A stretch of 64,000 nt of DNA, from contig NZ_CP024637.1 of the NCBI RefSeq assembly GCF_009728735.1, positions 442,341-506,340 of the forward strand, read 5' to 3'. Positions 1 to 6,918 of the stretch are shown here, one piece after another (positions within the stretch are counted from its first letter, which is position 1; the number at the start of each line of letters is the position of its first letter). The stretch is from Pantoea phytobeneficialis. GTDB lineage: Bacteria > Pseudomonadota > Gammaproteobacteria > Enterobacterales > Enterobacteriaceae. A program made the position numbers and the translations under genes. The notes under the pieces are model-generated. The model was given only the letters and a program-made list of their open reading frames with translations, was not told the DNA's origin and ran no database searches.

Positions 1-68
1 TTCCCGTTGCCGGGCAACAGGCAGAGGTCGAGTTTGTTTTTACTGACATCAATACCGAGATAAATCAT
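1..68 (-). CDS. IS110-family transposase, N-terminal fragment
   Basis: Reading leftward from an ATG at 68, the frame gives MIYLGIDVSKNKLDLCLLPG and stays open to the window edge. The GIDVSK motif holds the first acidic residue of the RuvC-like DEDD domain of IS110-family transposases, which is the usual N-terminus of that family. Only about 22 residues are visible, so the gene continues outside the window and its integrity cannot be judged. A purine-rich ribosome-binding stretch (AGGGAGCTG) lies just upstream of the ATG. The family call rests on this short N-terminus; the IS110 versus IS1111 subgroup cannot be settled here. Confidence 0.8.
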   Translation of the reverse strand, partial: MIYLGIDVSKNKLDLCLLPGNG

Positions 69-270
69 AAGACAGCTCCCTTTCACATGAACCATCACGC
101 CATCTTGCCTTGTACATACGAAGTCAGAGCTTCTGGTTACCGTTCAGAGTAGATGCTGGCGTGAAAGGAGAAACGGAGGGCTTTAAGCTACGGCACAAGA
201 TCGGGTCTTAAGCGGCGCGACAAGCTGCCTCCGTTTCGTGTAACGGGTAGCTAACCAGTTACAACTTCAA
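69..270 (-). ncRNA. Candidate IS110 bridge RNA region
   Basis: The non-coding end upstream of the transposase contains a perfect 10-bp inverted repeat (GAAACGGAGG at 170-179, CCTCCGTTTC at 228-237) enclosing about 48 nt that could form further pairing. IS110-group elements are known to encode a structured bridge RNA of roughly 180 nt in this position, transcribed toward the transposase. Inside the structured part, 210-220 reads AAGCGGCGCGA, which is identical to 276-286 at the insertion junction. That match is what a target-binding loop might show. The RNA itself, its exact ends and the loop assignment are inferred. Confidence 0.4.
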
Positions 271-275
271 GATAC

Positions 276-344
276 AAGCGGCGCGATTTATCGCGCAATT
301 TGATGCAATGTCAGAAAAAACCGCGCGATAAATCGCGCCGCTAC
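276..344. repeat. REP-like inverted pair
   Basis: Two copies of the window's palindromic repeat face each other: AGCGGCGCGATTTATCGCGC ends at 296, and the reverse-complement copy lies at 322-344. They are separated by about 25 nt and could form a large hairpin. The pair sits between the IS110 end and the 3' end of yebG. The left copy is altered in its first bases, at the presumed IS junction. Confidence 0.8.
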
Positions 345-388
345 GGGGGAAACAATCACGCCGCCCTTTACGACGGCGTGGTATTAAA

Positions 389-736
389 TCAGGCGGCTTT
401 TACCGCGCGCGGTTTCTTTTCGGGTGCATCCGCCGTTGCCTCTTCGGCATCATCCACTTTGGCGGTTTCGGCAGCCACAGCGTCTTCCGCATTTACCGGC
501 TCCGGCAGTTTGCTGGTACGCAGAATATGCTGCACCGCGTCTTTCTGCTCCGCCAGTTGCAAACCCAGCGCTTCGGCCTGGCCTTCATCCATCTCTGGAT
601 TGTTTTGCAACAGCCAGTCAGTAAAGGCATCGGCCATATCGAGCATTTTGTCCCAGGCATCTGCGTCTTTTTTATTGGCAAACGTCATTTTCTCTTCACC
701 CTTTCTGACCACAACATATTTGGTTTCGACTGCCAT
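389..736 (-). CDS. yebG: YebG, SOS-induced protein
   Basis: This 115-residue protein matches E. coli YebG closely over its first ~75 residues (MAVETKYVVVRKGEEKM at the start, then DAWDKMLDMAD and the LAEQKD helix). The C-terminal ~35 residues are an Ala/Glu-rich, Lys-ended tail that is longer than in E. coli (96 aa). YebG is a small LexA-regulated protein of unclear biochemical role. The ATG at 736 is supported by GAGGTG four bases upstream, and a consensus LexA box lies directly before that. The gene follows the SIR2-like gene on the same strand with a 73-nt gap, so read-through from the defence-like pair is possible. Confidence 0.95.
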   Translation of the reverse strand: MAVETKYVVVRKGEEKMTFANKKDADAWDKMLDMADAFTDWLLQNNPEMDEGQAEALGLQLAEQKDAVQHILRTSKLPEPVNAEDAVAAETAKVDDAEEATADAPEKKPRAVKAA

Positions 737-749
737 GATGCACCTCGTT

Positions 750-769
750 AACTGTATTTATATACAGTA
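750..769 (-). promoter_or_regulatory. LexA box of yebG
   Basis: The 20-mer AACTGTATTTATATACAGTA contains the perfect CTGT-N8-ACAG core expected of an enterobacterial LexA operator. It ends about 13 bases before the yebG ATG, so it would cover the promoter. The same box lies 40 bases downstream of the SIR2-like stop codon. Confidence 0.93.
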
Positions 770-809
770 TATTCCGAATTATCGTTGCCAGGCAATGGTT
801 TTTTGCCTG

Positions 810-1604
810 TCAGGCGATCAATTCCTGCAAAAAATCCGCGAGTGCTTTGCGCGGATCATCCTCTTCAGAGACGATCATCTCAATCCCCCACTGCCCCAGC
901 ACCTCTTTCGCCACCGGATTATTGCGATTGGTAAACAGGTAAGATTTCGGTCGCGCCGATGCCAGCCCGGTACGCCCCCACATCTTGGTCAGGCGATAGA
1001 ACAACAGACGGATGTTGAAATCGCTGATGCTGTAGCCCACAAACAACACCGAGTTGCCCATCACATCATGTGTCAGCTTAATGTCCAGCGGCGAATCGAA
1101 GTACAGTCGTTCAAAATAGCTGCTTTCATCGAGGACAATCGAGGTGTCATCGTCAAAATCACCATGTAATTTGATGATATGCCGCTTATCTTCAGTGAGC
1201 GACACCAGATCGGCGGCATTTGCGACCTTACTGTAGGGCACGCCATGCGCCTCGTGCGCCATCTCCAGCCAGCGATCGTAATTGGTCGTGTAGATACGCG
1301 AAAAATTACCCTGAGTGATCATGGTATGGATTTCGGAGCTGCGCACATCAATATCCGGGCGATGCCATTCACGATCCATCCAACTGCGTAACGGGCCGAG
1401 CGACCCTTTACGCTGCTTGTAATATTCCGCCAGCGACAGATGCGTACCGTAAGTATTGAAAATTTTCGGATCGTAGCCCAGTTCATTGGCGAGATGCGCA
1501 ATCAGCTCATGCCACTCCGGCAGGCCGAGGTTACGCGAAATCCCGGCCCCGGCAAACAGAATCAGCTTGCCAGCATCGTAGGCGCGTTTCAGTTCCGGTT
1601 TCAT
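810..1604 (-). CDS. SIR2-like NADase effector (KomC-like)
   Basis: This 264-residue protein is a single SIR2-like domain. Visible motifs are FAGAGIS at 17-23 (nucleotide-binding loop), TNYD at 107-110, KLHGD at 145-149 with the expected catalytic His147, and VGYSISDFN at 189-197. Such stand-alone SIR2 domains in anti-phage systems (Thoeris ThsA, DSR, SIR2-HerA, Kongming KomC) hydrolyse NAD+. An upstream extension of the frame to 1739 exists but overlaps the HAM1 gene. The ATG at 1604 is preferred because GGGGAT lies six bases upstream and it overlaps the HAM1 stop as ATGA. There is no extra sensor domain, so activation probably depends on the HAM1 partner. The function is inferred from family and context. 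Confidence 0.85.
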   Translation of the reverse strand: MKPELKRAYDAGKLILFAGAGISRNLGLPEWHELIAHLANELGYDPKIFNTYGTHLSLAEYYKQRKGSLGPLRSWMDREWHRPDIDVRSSEIHTMITQGNFSRIYTTNYDRWLEMAHEAHGVPYSKVANAADLVSLTEDKRHIIKLHGDFDDDTSIVLDESSYFERLYFDSPLDIKLTHDVMGNSVLFVGYSISDFNIRLLFYRLTKMWGRTGLASARPKSYLFTNRNNPVAKEVLGQWGIEMIVSEEDDPRKALADFLQELIA

Positions 1605-2161
1605 GCCAATCCCCGTGACGTTTTCAAAAATGTGGCGAAGCGATCCAGCGCCAGGCGACGCATGGAAATCTCGTTTTTCAGCTCGCCCATCTCGGCAAAG
1701 GTTTGGTTGTGTCCTTCCGGGATAAACACGCAATCCCACTGAAACTGGCGCGGTCCCGCCGCCTGCGCAGCAATGGTGCCACGAACTTCACCTTCAAACA
1801 GGTACATTTTGCGGCCATCGCAATAACCCAATACGGTTTTGGCGGTCACGCTTTGGCTCTCCAGCCCTTGCACCAGCTTGGTAAAACGTTCCGCCTCGAG
1901 GCGATTCCAGAAAATGCGGGTCAGTCCGGCCGGTAAGCCGTTTAACCCGTCGAGATACAGGCCAGTATGCTCAACAAACAACGGGCGACCGATAATCGAG
2001 AACGCCTTGGTGAGCTTATCGCGCACCAGTTCGACTTCATTTTCGGTCTGGATCTCTTCGATACGGCGCGCGATGGGGATCACCTCGACACCGACCGGCT
2101 CAAGGATGGTGCGGACTTCAGCCAGTTTATGCTCATTTGCCGACAGGAAGCGTATTTTCAT
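1601..2161 (-). CDS. HAM1/ITPase-like protein, probable nucleotide sensor (KomB-like)
   Basis: This 186-residue protein belongs to the RdgB/HAM1 non-canonical purine NTP pyrophosphatase family. It has SANEHKLAEV at 7-16 (the GN-x-x-K loop), VEHTGL at 63-68 in place of DDSGL, FQWDCVF at 140-146 and LKNEISMRR at 161-169 in place of the EKNxISHR signature. The position of the catalytic Asp (RdgB Asp69) is His65 here, and the His of SHR is Met. The fold and base-recognition surface look kept while hydrolysis may be lost. It is translationally coupled (ATGA) to the SIR2-like gene. HAM1 plus SIR2 are the KomB and KomC parts of the Kongming dITP-signalling system; no adenosine-deaminase gene (KomA) is adjacent. 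No good Shine-Dalgarno precedes the ATG. Confidence 0.82.
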   Translation of the reverse strand: MKIRFLSANEHKLAEVRTILEPVGVEVIPIARRIEEIQTENEVELVRDKLTKAFSIIGRPLFVEHTGLYLDGLNGLPAGLTRIFWNRLEAERFTKLVQGLESQSVTAKTVLGYCDGRKMYLFEGEVRGTIAAQAAGPRQFQWDCVFIPEGHNQTFAEMGELKNEISMRRLALDRFATFLKTSRGLA

Positions 2162-2234
2162 TGCAACCAGTTGATTTTTAATGGGTGGATTGCAGCAGTT
2201 ATGATTGTATGACGCAGGATAGCTGCTTTTTGTG

Positions 2235-2256
2235 ACGGCGGTTTTAGTCCCGCCGT
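2235..2256. other. Small inverted repeat
   Basis: ACGGCGG (2235-2241) and CCGCCGT (2250-2256) form a 7-bp stem with an 8-nt loop between the HAM1-like gene and the ABC ATPase gene. No clear T-run follows in the leftward direction, so it is only a weak candidate terminator for the operon that ends at 2364. Confidence 0.3.
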
Positions 2257-2306
2257 GTTTGTGAGGATAGTGCAGTTTATTTTGAATGCAACTGTTTGAC
2301 CAATAA

Positions 2307-2328
2307 GTAGCGGCGCGATTTATCGCGC
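2307..2328. repeat. REP-like repeat, single copy
   Basis: GTAGCGGCGCGATTTATCGC followed by GC is an exact copy of the window's repeat. It lies alone between the HAM1-SIR2 pair and the end of the leftward sulfur operon. Confidence 0.85.
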
Positions 2329-2363
2329 TTTATCAGGTAGTTCCTGCACATGATGAATATTCG

Positions 2364-3158
2364 TTACAGCACCCTCGCCAAAAAGCGCTTCGTCCTTTCA
2401 TGACGCGGTTGGTTGAGCACCTGCTGGCTGCTGCCCTGCTCGACAATCCGGCCATCCACCATAAACACTACGTTATCCGCCACTTCACGGGCGAAACCGA
2501 TCTCATGGGTGACGATCACCAGCGTAGTGCCGGACCTCGCCAGTTTCTTGATCACATCCAGCACCTCGCCCACCAGTTCCGGGTCAAGCGCCGAGGTGGG
2601 TTCATCAAACAGCATCACGCGCGGATTAAGCATCAACGCGCGGGCAATGGCGATACGCTGCTGCTGCCCCCCTGAAAGATGGCGCGGCCAGGCATCCGCC
2701 TTATGGCGCAGGCCAACGATATCCAACAGCTCGCCCGCACGGGTGATCGCTTCGCGGCGCGAGAGCTGACGATGGGCAATCGGCGCTTCAATTAAGTTTT
2801 CCAGCACCGTCAAATGGGGAAACAGATTGAAATTCTGAAACACGTAGCCCACGTTAATGCGCTGACGCAGAATAGCTTTCTCTTTTAATTCATAGAGTTT
2901 ATCGCCCCGACGCTGATAACCAATGTAATCGCCATCAATCTGGATAAACCCTTCATCCACCCGCTCCAGATGATTAATGGTGCGCAGCAGCGTCGATTTT
3001 CCCGAACCGGACGGCCCGAGGATCACGGTGACGGAACCGGGAGCGAGTTCCAGCGACACATCATCCAGCGCCTGATGTTTGCCAAAAAACTTGCTGACAT
3101 GGGTGATGCTGATGGCACCGGTGGCATGGAGATTACGGTAATCAATGGCTTCGGACAT
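2364..3158 (-). CDS. Polar amino-acid ABC transporter ATPase (cystine type)
   Basis: This 264-residue ATPase has GPSGSGKST (Walker A), the family-typical [11 protein letters not shown] stretch after the Q-loop, LSGGQQQR (signature), [16 protein letters not shown] Walker B and a VTHE switch. That pattern is the HisP/GlnQ/TcyN class, which drives uptake of polar amino acids including cystine and S-substituted cysteines. The ATG at 3158 is chosen because the family start region follows it and AGGATCTCTCCC precedes it. It overlaps the permease stop by 17 nt. This is the last gene of the leftward operon that begins at 9097. Confidence 0.9.
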   Translation of the reverse strand: MSEAIDYRNLHATGAISITHVSKFFGKHQALDDVSLELAPGSVTVILGPSGSGKSTLLRTINHLERVDEGFIQIDGDYIGYQRRGDKLYELKEKAILRQRINVGYVFQNFNLFPHLTVLENLIEAPIAHRQLSRREAITRAGELLDIVGLRHKADAWPRHLSGGQQQRIAIARALMLNPRVMLFDEPTSALDPELVGEVLDVIKKLARSGTTLVIVTHEIGFAREVADNVVFMVDGRIVEQGSSQQVLNQPRHERTKRFLARVL

Positions 3159-4056
3159 GGGAGAGATCCTCAGTAGTGGCGCGGTTGCGCCATTGACGCC
3201 AGCGCGAGGGTTGCGGTTCGCGGGTGACGCTGCGCGCCAGCCAGCGTTCAACGCTGTGCTGCAATAACGACAACACGGTGGTGATAATCAGATACCAGGC
3301 AGCCCCAACCATCAGCAGCGGGATCACCTGCTGCGTGCGGTTGTAAATCATCTGGATGGTGTAAAAAAGTTCAGGCATCGCCAGCACATAAACCATCGCC
3401 GTGCCTTTGGCGAGGCTGATGATTTCATTAAATGCAGTGGGGATGATGGCGCGCAGCGCCTGCGGCAGAATGATGCGGAAGGTACGACGCGAAGAGGACA
3501 AACCCAGCGCCGAGGCAGCTTCAAACTGCCCGTGATCCACACCGAGAAAGCCACCGCGAATGATTTCGGCGCTGTAGGCGCTTTGTACCAGCGTCAGGCC
3601 GATCACCGCTGCCGGGAACTGCCCCAGCACGTTGATGGTCTGGAAATGCCCCCACGACAACGTGGTAAAGGGAATGCCGAAGGAGAGCGTGTCGTATAAG
3701 TAGGAGAAGTTATACAGAATGATCAGCACCACAATCAGCGGCAGCGAACGAAACAGCCAGATATAACCAAACGCCAGCCAGCTCAGCAACCACGAGGATG
3801 ACAGCCGTGCCAGCGCCAGCAGGCCGCCGAAGATCAGGCTGAACACGGTGCCAAACAGCGTCAGCAACAGGGTTTGTCCCAGCCCGCTGAGGATCACCGG
3901 ATCGAAAAACCAGCGGGCAAATACGCCCCATTCCCAGCGCGGGTTAAACGCCACCGACTCAATCACCCCGGCGAGGATAAACAGCGCAACAATCGCTCCG
4001 AAGGTGCGCGCCGGATAGCGCGCCGGGACCACAGTTAAAGGTTGTGCGGATTTCAT
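3142..4056 (-). CDS. Amino-acid ABC transporter permease (HisM/TcyL type)
   Basis: This 304-residue inner-membrane protein has several hydrophobic segments and the polar amino-acid permease signature: [20 protein letters not shown], and the [23 protein letters not shown] coupling helix that docks on the ATPase. One permease gene is present, so a homodimer is likely. Its ATG overlaps the stop of the GNAT gene by four bases. The context is the S-modified-cysteine type operon, so the substrate is probably a cysteine derivative rather than a standard amino acid; that is inferred. Confidence 0.9.
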   Translation of the reverse strand: MKSAQPLTVVPARYPARTFGAIVALFILAGVIESVAFNPRWEWGVFARWFFDPVILSGLGQTLLLTLFGTVFSLIFGGLLALARLSSSWLLSWLAFGYIWLFRSLPLIVVLIILYNFSYLYDTLSFGIPFTTLSWGHFQTINVLGQFPAAVIGLTLVQSAYSAEIIRGGFLGVDHGQFEAASALGLSSSRRTFRIILPQALRAIIPTAFNEIISLAKGTAMVYVLAMPELFYTIQMIYNRTQQVIPLLMVGAAWYLIITTVLSLLQHSVERWLARSVTREPQPSRWRQWRNRATTEDLSHVRSH

Positions 4057-4562
4057 GCAGGCTCCTTGCTGTGCACATCAATCACTTTCAGGAAGCGCAA
4101 GCGCCCGTCATGTGGCGGCTGGCCGTAGATCTCCATATCGTCACGCAGTTCAAACTGCGGCTGATAACCGTGGCCGATATACAAACGCACCGCTTCCGGC
4201 TGGCGGAAACCGGTGGTGAGGAAAATACGTTGATAACCGGCGCGCAGCGCGCGCCGTTCCAGTTCCTGCAAAATCAGCAGCGCCAGCCCCTGACGGCGCA
4301 GGTCGCTACGTGTCCAGATCCGTTTGAATTCAGCGGTGTGGTCGTCATAGGGTTTGTACGCCCCCATAGCAATGATCTCGCCGTCCCGTTCCAGCACAAT
4401 AAACAACCCATGCGGCGCTAAGTACCATTCGGTCTGTTCCACTTCTTTGCTGTTGCGGAAGAAATCACCGTAGCGCGCCTCATATTCGCCGAATAATCCG
4501 GTGAGAATTGGCTGTAACTCGGGCGCTTCCGGCGACACTTCACGGAAAACTTGTTGGCTCAT
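4053..4562 (-). CDS. GNAT N-acetyltransferase, SnaA/YtmI-like by context
   Basis: The 169-residue protein has a GNAT fold. The acetyl-CoA loop reads RSDLRRQGLALLILQEL, and the C-terminal half has the EAVRLYIGHGYQ pattern of the family's beta-bulge region. It lies inside the operon, nine bases after the binding-protein gene and overlapping the permease start. In the Bacillus ytm operon the equivalent enzyme, SnaA, N-acetylates S-modified cysteines so that they can be oxidised and later deacetylated. Content and order fit that role, but substrate specificity cannot be read from the sequence. Confidence 0.82.
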   Translation of the reverse strand: MSQQVFREVSPEAPELQPILTGLFGEYEARYGDFFRNSKEVEQTEWYLAPHGLFIVLERDGEIIAMGAYKPYDDHTAEFKRIWTRSDLRRQGLALLILQELERRALRAGYQRIFLTTGFRQPEAVRLYIGHGYQPQFELRDDMEIYGQPPHDGRLRFLKVIDVHSKEPA

Positions 4563-4571
4563 GCCGCCTCC

Positions 4572-5507
4572 TTAATCGCCCAGACCCGCCGGATTCACTT
4601 CCGAGCGGTCGATATGTTCGACACCCTCACCCCAGCGATTAAGTACCTTGAGATAGTCGCCGTTCTGCATCACGCCATTCAGCGCGGTGCTGATCGGTTC
4701 CGCCAGACCGCTGCCTTTCTTCACCGTCACCGCGATGTGCGCCGCTTTCGGCCAACCACCGTCGACGCTGCCGACTAAACGCGTCTGTCCGGTCAGGGCC
4801 GCTTTCCAGGCACCAATCACGTTGGGGCCGAAGTAAGCGTCAGCCCGGCCCGATTGCAATGCGAGGGTTTGTGCCGCGTCATCTTTGGTATAAATCGGCG
4901 TGAACGGTTTCAGACCTTTGGCCTGATTGGCTTTGTCCCACGCCAGCAAAATCGCTTCCTGATTGGTGCCGGAGCCGACGATGATGCGCAGCCCGGCGAT
5001 ATCTTCCGCTTTGGTGAGGGATTTTATCGGGCTGCTGGTTTTGACATAGAAACCGAGCGAGTCCTTGCGATAAGTGGCGAAATCGAAGCGTTCTTTACGT
5101 TCTTTGGTCACGGTGATGTTGCTGATGGCGGCATCGTATTTACCGGAAGCCACGCCGAGCGGCCAGTCCTCCCATGAGGTTGGTACGATCTTCAGCTTCA
5201 GCCCGAGGCTATCCGCCACCAGCCGGGCAATATCCACTTCGCTGCCCAACAGGGTTTTGTTGTCATCGCTAAACACCGTCAGTGGCGGTGAGTTCTGCGC
5301 CGCCACCGCCACGGTAAAGGTGCCGGGCGCGGCGAAATGGTGTCCGGCGGGGATCTGTGCCACGGCAGCACTGTTTTTGCTGGTGTTGATCGGGGTTTTG
5401 TTCGCTTCAAGGCTGACCTGCTGGCCGTTCAGCGCCACCTCTTCGGCGAGGGCGGCAGCGCTGCTGGTCAGTAATAACAGGGCGATGAGGGAGATCTTCT
5501 TCTGCAT
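4572..5507 (-). CDS. Periplasmic amino-acid-type binding protein
   Basis: The protein has 311 residues and a Sec signal peptide (MQKKISLIALLLLTSSAAAL, cleavage near ALA-EE). It is a family 3 solute-binding protein, shown by GSEVDIARLVADSLG, the WPLGVASGKYDAAISNI stretch, TKERKERFDF and VGSGTNQE. About 45 residues between the signal peptide and the binding fold form an extension unusual for this family. It would deliver substrate to the permease at 3142-4056. The gene is 15 nt downstream of the monooxygenase gene and nine upstream of the GNAT gene, all in one transcript. Confidence 0.9.
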   Translation of the reverse strand: MQKKISLIALLLLTSSAAALAEEVALNGQQVSLEANKTPINTSKNSAAVAQIPAGHHFAAPGTFTVAVAAQNSPPLTVFSDDNKTLLGSEVDIARLVADSLGLKLKIVPTSWEDWPLGVASGKYDAAISNITVTKERKERFDFATYRKDSLGFYVKTSSPIKSLTKAEDIAGLRIIVGSGTNQEAILLAWDKANQAKGLKPFTPIYTKDDAAQTLALQSGRADAYFGPNVIGAWKAALTGQTRLVGSVDGGWPKAAHIAVTVKKGSGLAEPISTALNGVMQNGDYLKVLNRWGEGVEHIDRSEVNPAGLGD

Positions 5508-5522
5508 AGCATCAACTCGCTT

Positions 5523-6836
5523 TTATTGTTGTGTGAACTGATTAACCGGATCGGACAGACCGAAGCTGGCACGCAGCGTGGTCCCAGGGTATTCAAGGCG
5601 TGACAAACCGCGTGACTGCAAAATCGGCACGACGCGGTCAACAAAACGTTCGAAGCTATCCGGCGTACCGCCGTTAATAATGAAACCGTCAGTTGCTGCA
5701 CTTTCGAACCACAGTTGCAGGCCATCCGCCACCTGTTCTGGCGTACCGTGGAACAGAGGGCGCGGCGTGGCCGCCTCCAGCGCCGCCTGACGCAGCGTGT
5801 GGCCGTTCTCGCGGGCTTTACGTTTGATTTCATCGGTGGTGCTACGGAAACTGTTCTGACCGATATCACCGATATCGGGGAAGGGTTCATCCAGCGGGTA
5901 TTGCGAGAAATCGTGGTGGTCGAAGAAGCGACCAAGGTAATTCAGTGCATCCTTAATCGACACCAGCGCGGCAGTGGTTTGATACTGACGCTCCACATCC
6001 TCGGCATCATCACCCACAATCACCCCAACCCCCTGGAAGATATGCAGATCCTCGGGCTGGCGGCCATTGGCGACCAGCTGCTTTTTCACATCGCGGTAGA
6101 ATGCCTGGGCCTCTTCGCGCGTCGGCTGATGGGTGAAAATGGCGTCAGCGTGTCGTGCTGCCAGCTTTTTACCATCTTCGGAGGCACCGGCCTGAAAGAT
6201 AATCGGACGCCCCTGCGGCGTGCGCGCGATATTCAGTGGCCCCTGCACCTGGAAGAAATCACCGTGATGGTTGAGGGTGTGCAGTTTGGTGGCATCGAAG
6301 AACTGCCCACTCTCTTTATTGCGCACAAAGGCATCCTCTTCCCACGAATCCCACAGCCCTTTCACCACCTGCAAATATTCGTCGGCGATGCGATAACGCA
6401 ATGCATGCTCAGGATGCTGCTGGCGCGAGAAGTTTTTCGCCGACCCTTCCAGCGGCGAGGTCACCACGTTCCAACCCGCACGTCCCCCGCTCAGATGGTC
6501 AAGGCTGGCGAACTGACGCGCCACGGTAAAAGGTTCGCTGTAGGAGGTGGAGACGGTGCCCACCAGGCCGAGATGCTGGGTGACGCCCGCCAGGGCTGAC
6601 AGCAGCGTCAGGGGTTCAAAACGGTTAAGAAAATGCGGGATCGACTTGTCATTGATAAACAGGCCGTCGGCAACAAACAGGAAATCCAGCTTGCCCTGCT
6701 CCGCTTTGCGCGCAATCTGTTTGGCATAATCAATATTGATGCTGGCATCGGCCAGCGCCGCCGGATGACGCCAGGCAGACATGTTGCCGGATGCACCATG
6801 CAGAATGGTGCCCAGTCGAAGTTGTCTTACAGTCAT
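5523..6836 (-). CDS. NtaA/SnaA/DszA-family flavin monooxygenase (CmoJ-like)
   Basis: The 437-residue protein is a bacterial luciferase-fold, FMNH2-dependent monooxygenase of the NtaA/SnaA/DszA group. Diagnostic stretches are FVADGLFI near residue 55, [10 protein letters not shown] near 140, [14 protein letters not shown], the [12 protein letters not shown] stretch near 200 and FQAGAS. Members use reduced FMN from a separate reductase to attack C-N or C-S bonds. In the Bacillus cmo/ytm pathway the matching enzyme CmoJ cleaves the C-S bond of N-acetylated S-alkylcysteine. No reductase gene is nearby. The ATG at 6836 has GAGGGA upstream. The paralogue at 34678-35979 belongs to the second sulfur block. 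Confidence 0.9.
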   Translation of the reverse strand: MTVRQLRLGTILHGASGNMSAWRHPAALADASINIDYAKQIARKAEQGKLDFLFVADGLFINDKSIPHFLNRFEPLTLLSALAGVTQHLGLVGTVSTSYSEPFTVARQFASLDHLSGGRAGWNVVTSPLEGSAKNFSRQQHPEHALRYRIADEYLQVVKGLWDSWEEDAFVRNKESGQFFDATKLHTLNHHGDFFQVQGPLNIARTPQGRPIIFQAGASEDGKKLAARHADAIFTHQPTREEAQAFYRDVKKQLVANGRQPEDLHIFQGVGVIVGDDAEDVERQYQTTAALVSIKDALNYLGRFFDHHDFSQYPLDEPFPDIGDIGQNSFRSTTDEIKRKARENGHTLRQAALEAATPRPLFHGTPEQVADGLQLWFESAATDGFIINGGTPDSFERFVDRVVPILQSRGLSRLEYPGTTLRASFGLSDPVNQFTQQ

Positions 6837-6863
6837 AATGGTCCCTCTTTAGCCATAGCGAAG

Positions 6864-6895
6864 CCTGACGGCATCGCGCAGGATGCCGCTACAGG
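6864..6895. other. Intra-operon hairpin
   Basis: CCTG-AC-GGCATC and GATGCC-GCTA-CAGG pair around a six-base loop in the 82-nt gap between the M20 gene and the downstream monooxygenase gene. The loop and right arm (GCGC, GCCGCTAC) resemble the REP-like repeat, so it may be a decayed copy that now protects or attenuates the operon mRNA. Confidence 0.5.
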
Positions 6896-6918
6896 TGAAT
6901 ATCGGGTTGAAGAATGGG

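Larger units (their letters stand above)
1..276 (-). mobile_element. End of an IS110-family insertion sequence
   Basis: The element covers the transposase start (1-68) and about 200 nt of non-coding DNA out to a junction near 275-277, where sequence typical of the local intergenic repeat begins. IS110 elements have no conventional terminal inverted repeats, so the boundary is placed only by the onset of repeat sequence. The first bases of that repeat differ from the other copies in the window, as expected at a junction. The other end of the element lies outside the window. Confidence 0.6.

Noticed and set aside
276..344. Palindromic repeat pairs taken as a CRISPR array
   Set aside because: The copies are scattered, inverted to each other and without regular spacers; no cas genes are present.
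300..1169. Long rightward frame across yebG and the SIR2-like gene
   Set aside because: It is antisense to two well-supported genes, has no recognisable domain and is Ala/Ser-rich in the yebG part, as expected from a shadow frame.
1605..1739. N-terminal extension of the SIR2-like frame up to an ATG at 1739
   Set aside because: The added 45 residues show no SIR2 features and lie inside the HAM1 gene in another frame. The ATG at 1604 has GGGGAT ahead and overlaps the HAM1 stop as ATGA.
5715..6599. Long rightward frame opposite the CmoJ-like monooxygenase
   Set aside because: It is fully antisense to a gene with clear family motifs and shows no domain pattern of its own.
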